This document shows positions 44,367 to 52,312 of a DNA stretch of 64,000 bases, one piece after another. The translations under genes were made by a program, and so were the position numbers. Within the stretch, counting starts at the first letter, position 1. The number at the start of each line of letters is the position of its first letter. The notes beneath the pieces are model-generated. The model made no database searches, was not told where the DNA came from, and saw only the letters and a program-made list of their open reading frames with translations. The stretch lies in assembly GCA_001896885.1 (NCBI GenBank), contig MKRJ01000021.1, forward strand, positions 62,008-126,007, in the 5' to 3' direction. This DNA comes from Rhizobiales bacterium 65-79 (GTDB lineage: Bacteria > Pseudomonadota > Alphaproteobacteria > Rhizobiales > Rhizobiaceae).

Positions 44367-45296
44367 TCAGAACGAGACCTTGTCTCCACCCTTGAGTTCG
44401 AGGATACCGCGTGCCTCTTCGGGGGAAGCGACCGACATACCGAGCGCCTCGATGATCTGTCGCGCCCGTTGCACTTGCTGCGCGTTGCTCTCGGCGAGCT
44501 TGCCTGGATCGATCCAGAGGGAATCCTCCAGGCCCACCCGCACATTGCCACCGAGCACCGCCGCGACCGCTGCGACCTTCATCTGATTGCGGCCGGCGCC
44601 GAGAACCGACCAGCGATACTGGTCTCCGAAGAGACGGTCAGCCGTCCGTTTCATGTGCAGCACTTCTTCCGGATGCGGGCCGATGCCACCGAGAATGCCG
44701 AACACAGTCTGGATGAACAGAGGCGGCTCGACCAGGCCTTCGCTGAGGAAATAGTGCAGATTGTGCAGATGTGACGTGTCGTAGCATTCGAATTCGAAGC
44801 GCGTCCCGTTCTCGCTGCAACTCCTGAGGATGTATTCGATATCCTTGTAGGTATTCTTGAAGACGAGATCGCGGCTGCCTTCGAGCGCCTGACGCTCCCA
44901 TTCGTGCTTGAAGGTCCTGTGCCGCTTCAGCATGGGGAAGAGGCCGAAATTCATCGAGCCCATATTGAGCGAGGCGACCTCGGGCTTATAGCGGAGCGCC
45001 GGCTGCAGCCGCTCCTCCACCGTCATGTAGGGGGCGCCGCCCGTAGTGATGTTGATGACCGCCTTCGTCGCCTGCTTGATGCGCGGCAGGAAGCTGGCGA
45101 ACGCTTCGGGGCTCTGGTCCGGCTTGCCCGTCTCTGGATCGCGTGCATGGAGATGGACGATTGCAGCGCCGGCCTCGACTGCGCCGATGGCTGCCGAGGC
45201 GATCTCATCGGACGTGATCGGCAGATGCGGCGACATGATCGGCGTATGGATCGCGCCTGTCACGGCGCAGGTGATGATGACCTTCGATTGCCCCAT
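44367..45296 (-). CDS. Beta-keto acid cleavage enzyme (BKACE, DUF849)
   Basis: 309 residues from ATG 45296 (GAGGAAAAG upstream). TIM-barrel blocks I-I-T-C-A-V-T-G-A-I-H-T-P, A-A-I-V-H-L-H-A-R-D-P-E-T-G (the two metal His), E-C-Y-D-T-S-H-L and V-G-L-E-D-S-L. BKACE/Kce enzymes cleave a beta-keto acid with acetyl-CoA to give acetoacetate and a new acyl-CoA. Substrate class varies between members and cannot be fixed here. An exact copy of the island's operator-like site lies 30-45 nt before the start. Confidence 0.92.
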   Translation of the reverse strand: MGQSKVIITCAVTGAIHTPIMSPHLPITSDEIASAAIGAVEAGAAIVHLHARDPETGKPDQSPEAFASFLPRIKQATKAVINITTGGAPYMTVEERLQPALRYKPEVASLNMGSMNFGLFPMLKRHRTFKHEWERQALEGSRDLVFKNTYKDIEYILRSCSENGTRFEFECYDTSHLHNLHYFLSEGLVEPPLFIQTVFGILGGIGPHPEEVLHMKRTADRLFGDQYRWSVLGAGRNQMKVAAVAAVLGGNVRVGLEDSLWIDPGKLAESNAQQVQRARQIIEALGMSVASPEEARGILELKGGDKVSF

Positions 45297-45325
45297 CTTT
45301 TCCTCGCAGTTATTTGGCTCGATTA

Positions 45326-45341
45326 TTATATGATCAGACCA
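45326..45341. promoter_or_regulatory. Operator-like site upstream of the BKACE gene
   Basis: TTATATGATCAGACCA is the exact reverse complement of 43402-43417, 16 of 16 bases. It lies 30 nt before the BKACE start, where a repressor would block transcription. Confidence 0.65.
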
Positions 45342-45391
45342 TATTGGCAAGTGCCCTGTCGTCAGGTTCCGAGGTCGCGTCGCCTCGGACG

Positions 45392-46042
45392 TCAAGCCTC
45401 CCGGACCACCCGCCTCGGCGCTTCGGTGATGTGGCTGCGCATCTTGGCGGCGGCATCCGCGGCGTCGCCCGAAACCATCGCATTGAAAATCGCGCGATGT
45501 TCCTTCCACACCTGGAAAGTCATCCCGGGGAAACGCAGGACTTCCCCCATGGAGCGCCGCAGATGCTGCCAGTTGAGCCGCATCGTGTCGACGATGATGG
45601 CGTTGCCGCTCAATTCGTAGATCAGGGTATGAAAATCGATATCCGCCTGCAGGACGCCGCTCGGATCATTCGACTGCATCAGCCTCGTGCCGCGCGCGAC
45701 GATCTCCCTTCCGCGTTTGATCGCTTCAGGCGAAATGCGCGGCGTGGCAAGCTCGACCGCCAACGGCTCGATCGCCGATCGGACCTGATAGATGGATTCG
45801 AACAGCTGGCGGTCGACGGGCGCAACGATGACGCCGCGTCGTCCGGTATCGATGACGAAACGCTGCGCCTTCAGCATGGCGATGGCGCTGTTCACGGGTT
45901 GCCGTGAAACGTTCAGACGCTCGGCGACCTCGTCTTGCCCAAGCCTTTCTCCAGGGCGGAACTCCCCCGCGCAAATCGCGTCCAGGAGTGCGTCATAGGT
46001 CTTCTCGACCAGAGATTTTGCCGGCGCGATCGCTTCCATCAA
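45392..46042 (-). CDS. GntR-family regulator (FCD), divergent from hcm operon
   Basis: 216 residues with winged helix (Y-D-A-L-L-D-A-I-C-A-G-E-F-R-P-G-E-R-L-G-Q; V-S-R-Q-P-V-N-S-A-I-A-M-L) and FCD domain (D-I-D-F-H-T-L-I-Y-E-L-S-G-N). Divergent from hcmB with a 120 bp spacer that includes the palindrome TCGTATACGA, so it probably regulates the hcm operon and itself. R-Q-P-V-N in the recognition helix is typical of FCD members. Confidence 0.9.
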   Translation of the reverse strand: MMEAIAPAKSLVEKTYDALLDAICAGEFRPGERLGQDEVAERLNVSRQPVNSAIAMLKAQRFVIDTGRRGVIVAPVDRQLFESIYQVRSAIEPLAVELATPRISPEAIKRGREIVARGTRLMQSNDPSGVLQADIDFHTLIYELSGNAIIVDTMRLNWQHLRRSMGEVLRFPGMTFQVWKEHRAIFNAMVSGDAADAAAKMRSHITEAPRRVVREA

Positions 46043-46119
46043 GAACTCCTCGGCAGAGGATTAGAACGGAATCCAAGGCGCTGCAATTGACTCGCCGCTG
46101 CTGGACTCCTCTCGGAAAC

Positions 46120-46129
46120 TCGTATACGA
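46120..46129. promoter_or_regulatory. Palindromic GntR-type operator candidate
   Basis: TCGTATACGA is a perfect 10 bp palindrome centred on GTATAC, a core common in operators of FCD-type GntR proteins. It lies between the regulator at 45392 and hcmB, 34 nt before the hcmB start; GGAGGA follows as the hcmB ribosome site. Confidence 0.5.
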
Positions 46130-46162
46130 AATTCGAAATATCACATCTGGAGGATCTTTTCT

Positions 46163-46570
46163 ATGGCCCTGCCCATCCGCGTTCTTCTGGCGAAGGTTGG
46201 CCTCGACGGTCATGATCGCGGGGTAAAGGTGGTGGCGCGAACATTGCGGGACGCCGGCATGGACGTGGTCTATTCCGGTCTTCACCGGACTCCGGAGGAA
46301 GTCGTCAACGCCGCCGTTCAGGAGGATGTCGATGTTCTCGGCGTCAGCCTGCTCTCGGGCGTCCAGATGACGGTCTTCCCCAAGATCTTCGCCCTTCTGA
46401 AGGAAAAAGGCGTCGATGACATGATCGTCGTGGCCGGCGGCGTGATGCCCGACGAGGATGTCGCCGAACTGAAGAAGATGGGTGTCGCCGAGATCATGCT
46501 TCAGGACACGCCGCCGCAGGCGATCGTCGACCGGCTCACGCGCCTGGTCGAGGAGCGGGGCGCGCGATGA
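46163..46570 (+). CDS. hcmB: 2-Hydroxyisobutyryl-CoA mutase, small B12-binding subunit
   Basis: 135 residues, matching the small-subunit length of two-chain acyl-CoA mutases. The cobalamin motif is D-G-H-D-R-G (D15-x-H17-x2-G20), with His17 as lower cobalt ligand, then S-L-L-S-G and V-V-A-G-G. Binds adenosylcobalamin and pairs with the large subunit at 48976. Named from operon context and the large-subunit residues; by itself it could serve an isobutyryl- or methylmalonyl-type mutase. GGAGGA precedes the start. Confidence 0.85.
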   Translation: MALPIRVLLAKVGLDGHDRGVKVVARTLRDAGMDVVYSGLHRTPEEVVNAAVQEDVDVLGVSLLSGVQMTVFPKIFALLKEKGVDDMIVVAGGVMPDEDVAELKKMGVAEIMLQDTPPQAIVDRLTRLVEERGAR

Positions 46571-48012
46571 GCGGAGAAATGGAATCCTGGAGCTTCCCGC
46601 CCGCTTATGAAGACAGCTATTTTCCGCCGGCGAAGGAGCGCTACTGGTTTCCGGTTCGCGAAACCATGGATCCGGGCAAGCGCGAGGCGGCCATTCTCGA
46701 TCGCCTGAAGCAGGTCTGCGCCTATGCCTACGACAAGGCGCCTTTCTACCGCAAGAAATGGGACGAGGCCGGCTTCCACCCTTCTCATCTGAAATCACTG
46801 GAGGATTTCGAGAGCCGCGTTCCGGTGGTGACCAAGGCGGAGCTGCGCGCCTCGCAGGCTGCGAACCCGCCTTTCGGCGATTATCTCTGCGTGCCGGAAA
46901 GCGAAATCTACCATATCCACGGCACGAGCGGCACGACCGGCCGTCCAACCGCTTTCGCCATCGGCCGCAACGATTGGCGGGCGATCTCGAACGCGCACGC
47001 GCGCATCATGTGGGGTATGGGCATCCGCCCGGGCGACATCGTTTGCGTGGCGGCGATCTTCAGCCTCTATGTCGGAAGCTGGGGCGCGCTGGCCGGCGCC
47101 GAACGGCTCGGCGCCAAGGCCTTCCCCTTCGGCGCGGGCGCGGCGGGCATGAGCGCGCGCTGCGCGCAATGGCTCGACCTTCTGAAGCCGCAAGCCTTCT
47201 ACGGCACGCCCACCTACGCGCTGCACCTCGCGCAGACCGCGCTCGACAACGGGATCGATCCCAGGGGCTTCGGCCTCGGGAACATGTTCTTCTCCGGCGA
47301 GCCGGGGGCATCGATTCCTGCCGTGCGCGCCAGGATCGAGGAGCTTTACGGCTCGAAGGTCTTCGACAGCGGCTCCATGGGAGAGATGACGCCCTGGATG
47401 AATGTCGCCGGTTCCGCCGACACCGAAGGCATGCTTTGCTGGCAGGACGTCGTCTATACCGAAGTCTGCGATCCGGCCAGTTTCCACCGCGTACCCTATG
47501 GTTCGCGCGGCACGCCGGTCTATACCCATCTCGAACGCACCTCCATGCCGATGATCCGGCTGCTCTCCGGCGATCTGACGCTTTGGGAGAACGGTCCGAA
47601 TCCGTGCGGCCGCACCTATCCGCGCCTGCCGCTGGGCATCATCGGCCGCATCGACGACATGTTCACGATACGCGGCGAGAATGTCTATCCCAGCGAGATC
47701 GACGCGGTGCTGAACGAGACGCCGCACTATGGCGGGGAGCATCGCATCGTCATCACCCGCGAAGGTATGATGGACGAGCTCGCGGTCAAGGTCGAGGCGA
47801 GCGAGGAAGTCTGGCGGAACGGCGAGGCGCGCATCCATGCCTTTCAGCGCAACGTGGCCGCCAGCCTCCAGAAGCTGCTCGGGCTGCGCGCCGTGGTCGA
47901 GGTCGTGCCGCAGAATTCGATCGAACGCACCGATTTCAAGGCACGCCGGGTGATCGACGACCGCGAGGTGCTGCGCGACATGCGCGAGCGCCTGGAAAAG
48001 GCCGCCTCCTGA
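46567..48012 (+). CDS. PaaK-like acyl-CoA ligase, probable 2-hydroxyisobutyryl-CoA ligase
   Basis: 481 residues, AMP-forming. ATP loop G-T-S-G-T-T-G-R-P-T (119-128), D-S-G-S-M-G-E-M-T and the hinge region I-G-R-I-D-D-M-F-T-I-R-G-E-N-V-Y-P. The sequence is of the phenylacetate-CoA ligase branch. Sandwiched between the two mutase subunits with 4 nt and 1 nt overlaps, it should activate the acid that the mutase rearranges. A CoA ligase lies with hcmA/hcmB in characterised 2-hydroxyisobutyrate degraders as well. Confidence 0.88.
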   Translation: MSGEMESWSFPPAYEDSYFPPAKERYWFPVRETMDPGKREAAILDRLKQVCAYAYDKAPFYRKKWDEAGFHPSHLKSLEDFESRVPVVTKAELRASQAANPPFGDYLCVPESEIYHIHGTSGTTGRPTAFAIGRNDWRAISNAHARIMWGMGIRPGDIVCVAAIFSLYVGSWGALAGAERLGAKAFPFGAGAAGMSARCAQWLDLLKPQAFYGTPTYALHLAQTALDNGIDPRGFGLGNMFFSGEPGASIPAVRARIEELYGSKVFDSGSMGEMTPWMNVAGSADTEGMLCWQDVVYTEVCDPASFHRVPYGSRGTPVYTHLERTSMPMIRLLSGDLTLWENGPNPCGRTYPRLPLGIIGRIDDMFTIRGENVYPSEIDAVLNETPHYGGEHRIVITREGMMDELAVKVEASEEVWRNGEARIHAFQRNVAASLQKLLGLRAVVEVVPQNSIERTDFKARRVIDDREVLRDMRERLEKAAS

Positions 48013-48983
48013 TGCCACGTCCCTATATTCCCTCCGAAGAGCTGGCGCGGCGCGTCGAGGAGGACGAGACCTTCGCGGTGGCGCGGCTGATCTCGCGTGC
48101 CGAGGCAGGCATGCCCGAGGCGCGGTCGGCGCTCGGCACCATCTACCGCAAGGCCGGACGCGCCCATGTGATCGGCATCACCGGCGTACCGGGTTCCGGC
48201 AAGTCGACGCTCGTCGGTGTCTTCGTCCAGAAGCTGAGGGCGCTTGGCGGCAAGGTTGCGATCGTGGCGATCGATCCATCGAGCCCCTATTCCGGCGGCT
48301 CGATCCTGGGCGACCGCATCCGCATGGCCGACCTGGCGCTCGATCCGGGCGTTTTCATCCGCTCCATGGCGACGCGCGGCGCACTCGGCGGCATGGCGCA
48401 TGCCGCGCTCGACGTGGTCGATATCCTCGACGTCGCCGGCTATGACTGGATCATCATCGAGACGGTGGGCGTGGGCCAGGACGAGGTCGAGATCGCCCAC
48501 GCCACTCATACGACCGTGGTCGTCTCGGCGCCCGGCCTTGGCGACGAGGTGCAGGCGATCAAGGCCGGCATCCTCGAGATCGCGGACATCCATGTCGTCT
48601 CCAAATGCGACCGCGCCGACGCCAACCGGACGCTGGCCGACCTCAAGACGATGCTTAAGGATACGCAGCCCCGGGAGGATGGCTGGCGTCCTCCCGTGGT
48701 CGGCCTTTCGTCACTCAACGGCGAAGGCTTCGAGGCTCTGCTCGACGCGATCGGCAGGCATCGTGCGGCCCTCGCCGCTTCGGGCGGGGAGCGGCGGCGC
48801 AAGGCTATTGCCGCCTTCCGGCTGTCGAAGACCGCCGAGACGCTCACTCTCGAAAGATTGAAATCGCTGCTCCGCAGCAGGCTCGATGACGCGGCGGAGA
48901 AATTGTCCGCCCGCCGAAGCGACCCCTATTCCGAAGCGGACCACCTGGTCCGTGCTTTCACGGGAGAGAAAGATCATGTCTGA
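48012..48983 (+). CDS. meaB: MeaB/ArgK-type GTPase chaperone of the mutase
   Basis: 323 residues; ATG 48012 overlaps the ligase stop (TGATG), and the frame upstream is a shadow. Walker A G-V-P-G-S-G-K-S-T (58-66), I-D-P-S-S-P-Y-S-G-G-S-I-L-G-D-R and E-T-V-G-V-G-Q-D-E-V are MeaB hallmarks. The guanine motif reads S-K-C-D rather than N-K-x-D. The G-protein protects and reloads B12-dependent mutases. It overlaps hcmA by 8 nt, as expected for a dedicated chaperone (called MeaH in 2-hydroxyisobutyrate degraders). Confidence 0.92.
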   Translation: MPRPYIPSEELARRVEEDETFAVARLISRAEAGMPEARSALGTIYRKAGRAHVIGITGVPGSGKSTLVGVFVQKLRALGGKVAIVAIDPSSPYSGGSILGDRIRMADLALDPGVFIRSMATRGALGGMAHAALDVVDILDVAGYDWIIIETVGVGQDEVEIAHATHTTVVVSAPGLGDEVQAIKAGILEIADIHVVSKCDRADANRTLADLKTMLKDTQPREDGWRPPVVGLSSLNGEGFEALLDAIGRHRAALAASGGERRRKAIAAFRLSKTAETLTLERLKSLLRSRLDDAAEKLSARRSDPYSEADHLVRAFTGEKDHV

Positions 48984-50667
48984 AACGATCGACAGCGTCT
49001 CCGCCGCCGAGCTGGAACGGCAGGTCAGCCAGTGGCAGGCCAGCGAGGTCGCGGAATTCGTGAAGCGTGCGCCGGAGCGCAAGGAGCAATTCTTCACGCT
49101 CGGCGACATTCCGGTGAAACGCACCTATACGGCCGCCGACATCGCCGGCACGCCGGCAGAAGACATCGGCCTGCCCGGCCGCTATCCCTTCACCCGCGGC
49201 CCCTACCCCACCATGTATCGCGGCCGCAACTGGACCATGCGCCAGATCGCCGGCTTCGGCACCGGCGAGGACACGAACCGCCGGTTCAAATTCCTGATCG
49301 AGCAGGGGCAGACCGGCATCTCGACCGATTTCGACATGCCGACCCTGATGGGCTACGACAGCGACCATCCGATGTCGGACGGCGAGGTCGGCCGCGAAGG
49401 CGTGGCGATCGATACGCTGGCCGACATGGAGGCGCTGCTCGACGGCATCGATCTTGAAAACATCTCCGTCTCGCTCACCATCAATCCGACGGCCTGGATC
49501 CTGTTTTCCATGTATGTCGTGCTTGCCGAGAAGCGCGCCTACGACCTCGACAAATTGTCGGGCACCGTCCAGGCCGATATCCTCAAGGAGTTCATGGCGC
49601 AGAAGGAATATATCTTCCCGATCGGGCCTTCGGTCAGGATCGTGCGCGACCTCATTGCCTATTCGGCGCGGAACATGAAGCGCTACAATCCGATCAACAT
49701 CTCCGGCTACCACATCTCCGAGGCCGGATCGTCGCCGCTGCAGGAAGCCGCCTTCACGCTTGCGAACCTCATCGTCTATGTCGAGGAGGTGACGAAGACC
49801 GGCGTCGACGTAGACGATTTCGCTCCGCGCCTCGCCTTCTTCTTCGTCAGCCAGGCAGACTTCTTCGAGGAGATCGCCAAGTTTCGCGCGCTCCGGCGCT
49901 GCTACGCCAAGATCATGAAAGAGCGCTTCGGCGCGAAGAAGCCGGAATCGATGCGGCTGCGCTTCCATTGCCAGACCGCCGCTGCCTCGCTCACCAAGCC
50001 GCAATATATGGTGAACGTCGTGCGGACCGCGATGCAGGCGCTCTCAGCCGTGCTCGGCGGCGCGCAATCGCTCCATACGAACGGCTATGACGAAGCCTTC
50101 GCCATCCCGACGGAAGACGCGATGCGGCTTGCGCTGCGCACGCAGCAGGTGATCGCCGACGAGACCAACGTTACGCAGGTGGTCGACCCGCTCGGCGGCT
50201 CCTACTATGTCGAGGCGCTGACCAACGAATACGAGAAGCGCATTTTCGAGATCCTGAGGGAGATCGATGAGCGCGGCGGCACGATCAAGCTGATCGAGGA
50301 AGGCTGGTTCCAGAAGCACATCGCCGATTTCGCCTATGAGACGGCGCTCAGGAAGCAGTCGGGCGAGAAGCCGGTCATCGGCGTCAACCGCTATCGCATG
50401 GAAGGCGCTTCGGAAAGGATCGAAGTGCATCCCTACGATCCAACGACGGCGGAGCGCCAGATCTCCCGTACGCGGCGCGTGCGGGCGGAGCGCGATCAGG
50501 CGAAGGTGGCCGCCCTGCTCGACAAGCTCGCGGCTACCGCCAAGAACGAGGACGAAAACATCGTTCCGGTGACGATCGAGCTCGTCCGCGAGGGCGCCAC
50601 CATGGGCGACATCGTCGAGAGACTGAAGACGGTCTGGGGAACCTATCGCGAAACGCCGGTCTTCTAA
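48976..50667 (+). CDS. hcmA: 2-Hydroxyisobutyryl-CoA mutase, large subunit
   Basis: 563 residues from ATG 48976; length fits the large chain of two-chain mutases such as HcmA (about 562) rather than MutB (over 700). The substrate-barrel block [18 protein letters not shown] has Ile91 where methylmalonyl-CoA mutase has Tyr89 and isobutyryl-CoA mutase has Phe. [10 protein letters not shown] has Asp118 where others have Ala. Ile90 and Asp117 are the known specificity residues of Aquincola tertiaricarbonis HcmA. The enzyme interconverts 2-hydroxyisobutyryl-CoA and 3-hydroxybutyryl-CoA. No B12 domain is in this chain; HcmB supplies it. Confidence 0.9.
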   Translation: MSETIDSVSAAELERQVSQWQASEVAEFVKRAPERKEQFFTLGDIPVKRTYTAADIAGTPAEDIGLPGRYPFTRGPYPTMYRGRNWTMRQIAGFGTGEDTNRRFKFLIEQGQTGISTDFDMPTLMGYDSDHPMSDGEVGREGVAIDTLADMEALLDGIDLENISVSLTINPTAWILFSMYVVLAEKRAYDLDKLSGTVQADILKEFMAQKEYIFPIGPSVRIVRDLIAYSARNMKRYNPINISGYHISEAGSSPLQEAAFTLANLIVYVEEVTKTGVDVDDFAPRLAFFFVSQADFFEEIAKFRALRRCYAKIMKERFGAKKPESMRLRFHCQTAAASLTKPQYMVNVVRTAMQALSAVLGGAQSLHTNGYDEAFAIPTEDAMRLALRTQQVIADETNVTQVVDPLGGSYYVEALTNEYEKRIFEILREIDERGGTIKLIEEGWFQKHIADFAYETALRKQSGEKPVIGVNRYRMEGASERIEVHPYDPTTAERQISRTRRVRAERDQAKVAALLDKLAATAKNEDENIVPVTIELVREGATMGDIVERLKTVWGTYRETPVF

Positions 50668-50786
50668 ACCGCAATCCCGTTATCGATTTTCGGATTTGCG
50701 ATGCAGGATAGCTGGACTTTTGCGGCCAAGGCAGCGTGCTGGAATCCGGTTCGCTCCTGGACGAAACAGGGTTGGATGGAGACGCA

Positions 50787-51818
50787 ATGGAGCCGACAGG
50801 ACGCTTTACCCTTGCCTATGATGGCACCTCGCCCCGGTTCGCCACGCCAGCCGCTCATGTCGGAACCGGTGCCGCGGTCCTCGGTCGGGCTTCGATCGGC
50901 CGCTCGGCATGGCTTGGAGCACGCTCCGTGATCCGAGCCGACGGGCACTATGTGCGGATAGGCGACGATTTCCGGCTCGGAGCGCGCGGCACGGTCCATA
51001 TCGCGCACGACTACCTGCCGACCCATATCGGCAATGGCGTCACCGCCGGCGCGAACTCGGTCATCCATGCATGTGATGTCGGCGATCATTGCCATATCGG
51101 CCGCGACGTGGTCATTCTCGACGGCTCGCGCCTCGCGGCCGAATGCGTGCTGGCCGACGGTTCGATCGTCTTCCCTCGCTCCGCACTGGAGGGTGGCTGG
51201 CTGTACGAGAGGGCGCCCGCCAAACCGGTGCGGCGTCTTGAACCCGGCGAGCTCAGGGCGTTGCACGAAGCCAGCCGTGCTGCCCCTGACGAACTTGCCG
51301 ACGGCACGGCATGGGTTCCGCATTTCCCTTCAGGCGAGCCTTTGTTTATCGCCTTTTCCGCTCGCCTCAGGGGTTCTGTCGCCTTCGAAGGCGACAACGG
51401 CATCTGGTTTGGCTGCGATCTCGACGCCGGCGATCATGAAATTCGAATCGGCAGGGGCACCAATATTCAGGACAACACGGTCATTCGCTGTACCGGGCAA
51501 TCGGTGCTGATCGGTCACGAAACGACCATTGGACATAATGTAATGATGACCGATTGCGAAGTGGGCGACCGCAGCCTGATCGGGATGGGCTCGGTGGTAG
51601 CCGCGCAGACGATCGTGGAGGACGACGTTCTCCTGGCGGCGGGGGCGCAAACTGTCCAGGGTCAGACACTCGAAAGCGGCTGGCTTTACGGCGGCTCACC
51701 CGCTCGCCAGCTTGCTCGCTTGGACAAGGCTAAACGCACGATAATCGAGCTCACCTGGCCAACCTACATTTCGTATGCGCACAGATTCGCCGCTGCAGCC
51801 ATGGCGCATCCCGTCTGA
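50787..51818 (+). CDS. Tandem left-handed beta-helix (gamma-carbonic-anhydrase-like) protein
   Basis: 343 residues from ATG 50787 (TGGAGA upstream). Two hexapeptide-repeat domains occur in a row (about 24-155 and 195-325), each ending in a similar G-G-W-L-Y-E/G...P-A-K/R-x-x-R/L block, so the gene looks like an internal duplication. At the three zinc-His positions of gamma-carbonic anhydrases, domain 1 reads His, Ala, His and domain 2 reads Arg, His, Thr. Neither half has a full site. It could be a structural relative, an acyltransferase-like protein, or use mixed sites between subunits. It lies 119 nt after hcmA on the same strand. Confidence 0.75.
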   Translation: MEPTGRFTLAYDGTSPRFATPAAHVGTGAAVLGRASIGRSAWLGARSVIRADGHYVRIGDDFRLGARGTVHIAHDYLPTHIGNGVTAGANSVIHACDVGDHCHIGRDVVILDGSRLAAECVLADGSIVFPRSALEGGWLYERAPAKPVRRLEPGELRALHEASRAAPDELADGTAWVPHFPSGEPLFIAFSARLRGSVAFEGDNGIWFGCDLDAGDHEIRIGRGTNIQDNTVIRCTGQSVLIGHETTIGHNVMMTDCEVGDRSLIGMGSVVAAQTIVEDDVLLAAGAQTVQGQTLESGWLYGGSPARQLARLDKAKRTIIELTWPTYISYAHRFAAAAMAHPV

Positions 51819-51916
51819 TCGTCCGTGGTCAGGCGGCCTTGAGAGCGACGGCACGCAGAATGTCGCCCGTGCCGCAGCGACGTTCCGACACTTTGCCTGC
51901 CAGCCGTGATGAGTCT

Positions 51917-52225
51917 TAGAGCCTTTCATGGTTAGATGGAAGCGTTCTGCCGGAGGGAATTCGGGCCTTGGCCTGCCCTCGGGCCGGCCAGAAGCCGGAC
52001 CCGGGGGTCGAGGCCTTCGGCGCGGTCGTACCGGTGGTACGGCCAAGTCCGAGGCCGAAGGATTTGGCCCGAATTCACCCGACCCGTAAGGGTTTCCCGC
52101 TGGCGGGCGCCCGCTTCGTCGGGCGGACTTGGCCGTACCACCGGTACGCCCCGCGCCGCCCTCCTGGCGGATCGCCTCGCCATCGGAGAAACAGAACTGC
52201 TTCCAGCTAACCATGAAAGGCTCTA
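51917..52225. mobile_element. MITE-like element with terminal inverted repeats
   Basis: A non-coding ~309 bp unit. The left end (51918-51949) and right end (52192-52224) are inverted repeats of 32/33 bp, differing by one substitution and one indel; the outer part is AGAGCCTTTCATGGTTAG. Both ends abut a TA dinucleotide (51917-51918 and 52224-52225), as expected of IS630/Tc1-type target duplication. It lies between two convergent genes, has no open frame of its own that looks protein-like, and would be moved in trans. Only one copy is in the window. Confidence 0.7.
52028..52147. repeat. Internal perfect 24 bp inverted repeat
   Basis: Inside the MITE-like element, 52028-52051 and 52124-52147 are perfect inverted repeats of 24 bp (left arm begins GTACCGGTGGTACGGCC), separated by 72 bp. 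With the terminal repeats, the whole unit can form a nested hairpin in single-stranded DNA or RNA. Each arm itself begins with a GTACC...GGTAC palindrome. Confidence 0.75.
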
Positions 52226-52312
52226 GCGTTATGAATGGCTCGACGACGAGAACCGAGCCTCATCCGCTCTCGTGTGGCGAGGTGCGGCCGTGCTTCGTCA
52301 GAAAGTGCCACT

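Noticed and set aside
48976..50667. Methylmalonyl-CoA mutase
   Set aside because: The chain is too short for MutB, the B12 domain is separate, and the substrate-site residues (Ile91, Asp118) match 2-hydroxyisobutyryl-CoA mutase.
51936..52226. Small open frames within the MITE-like element
   Set aside because: They arise from GC-rich inverted repeats, overlap in all frames and show no ribosome site or protein character.
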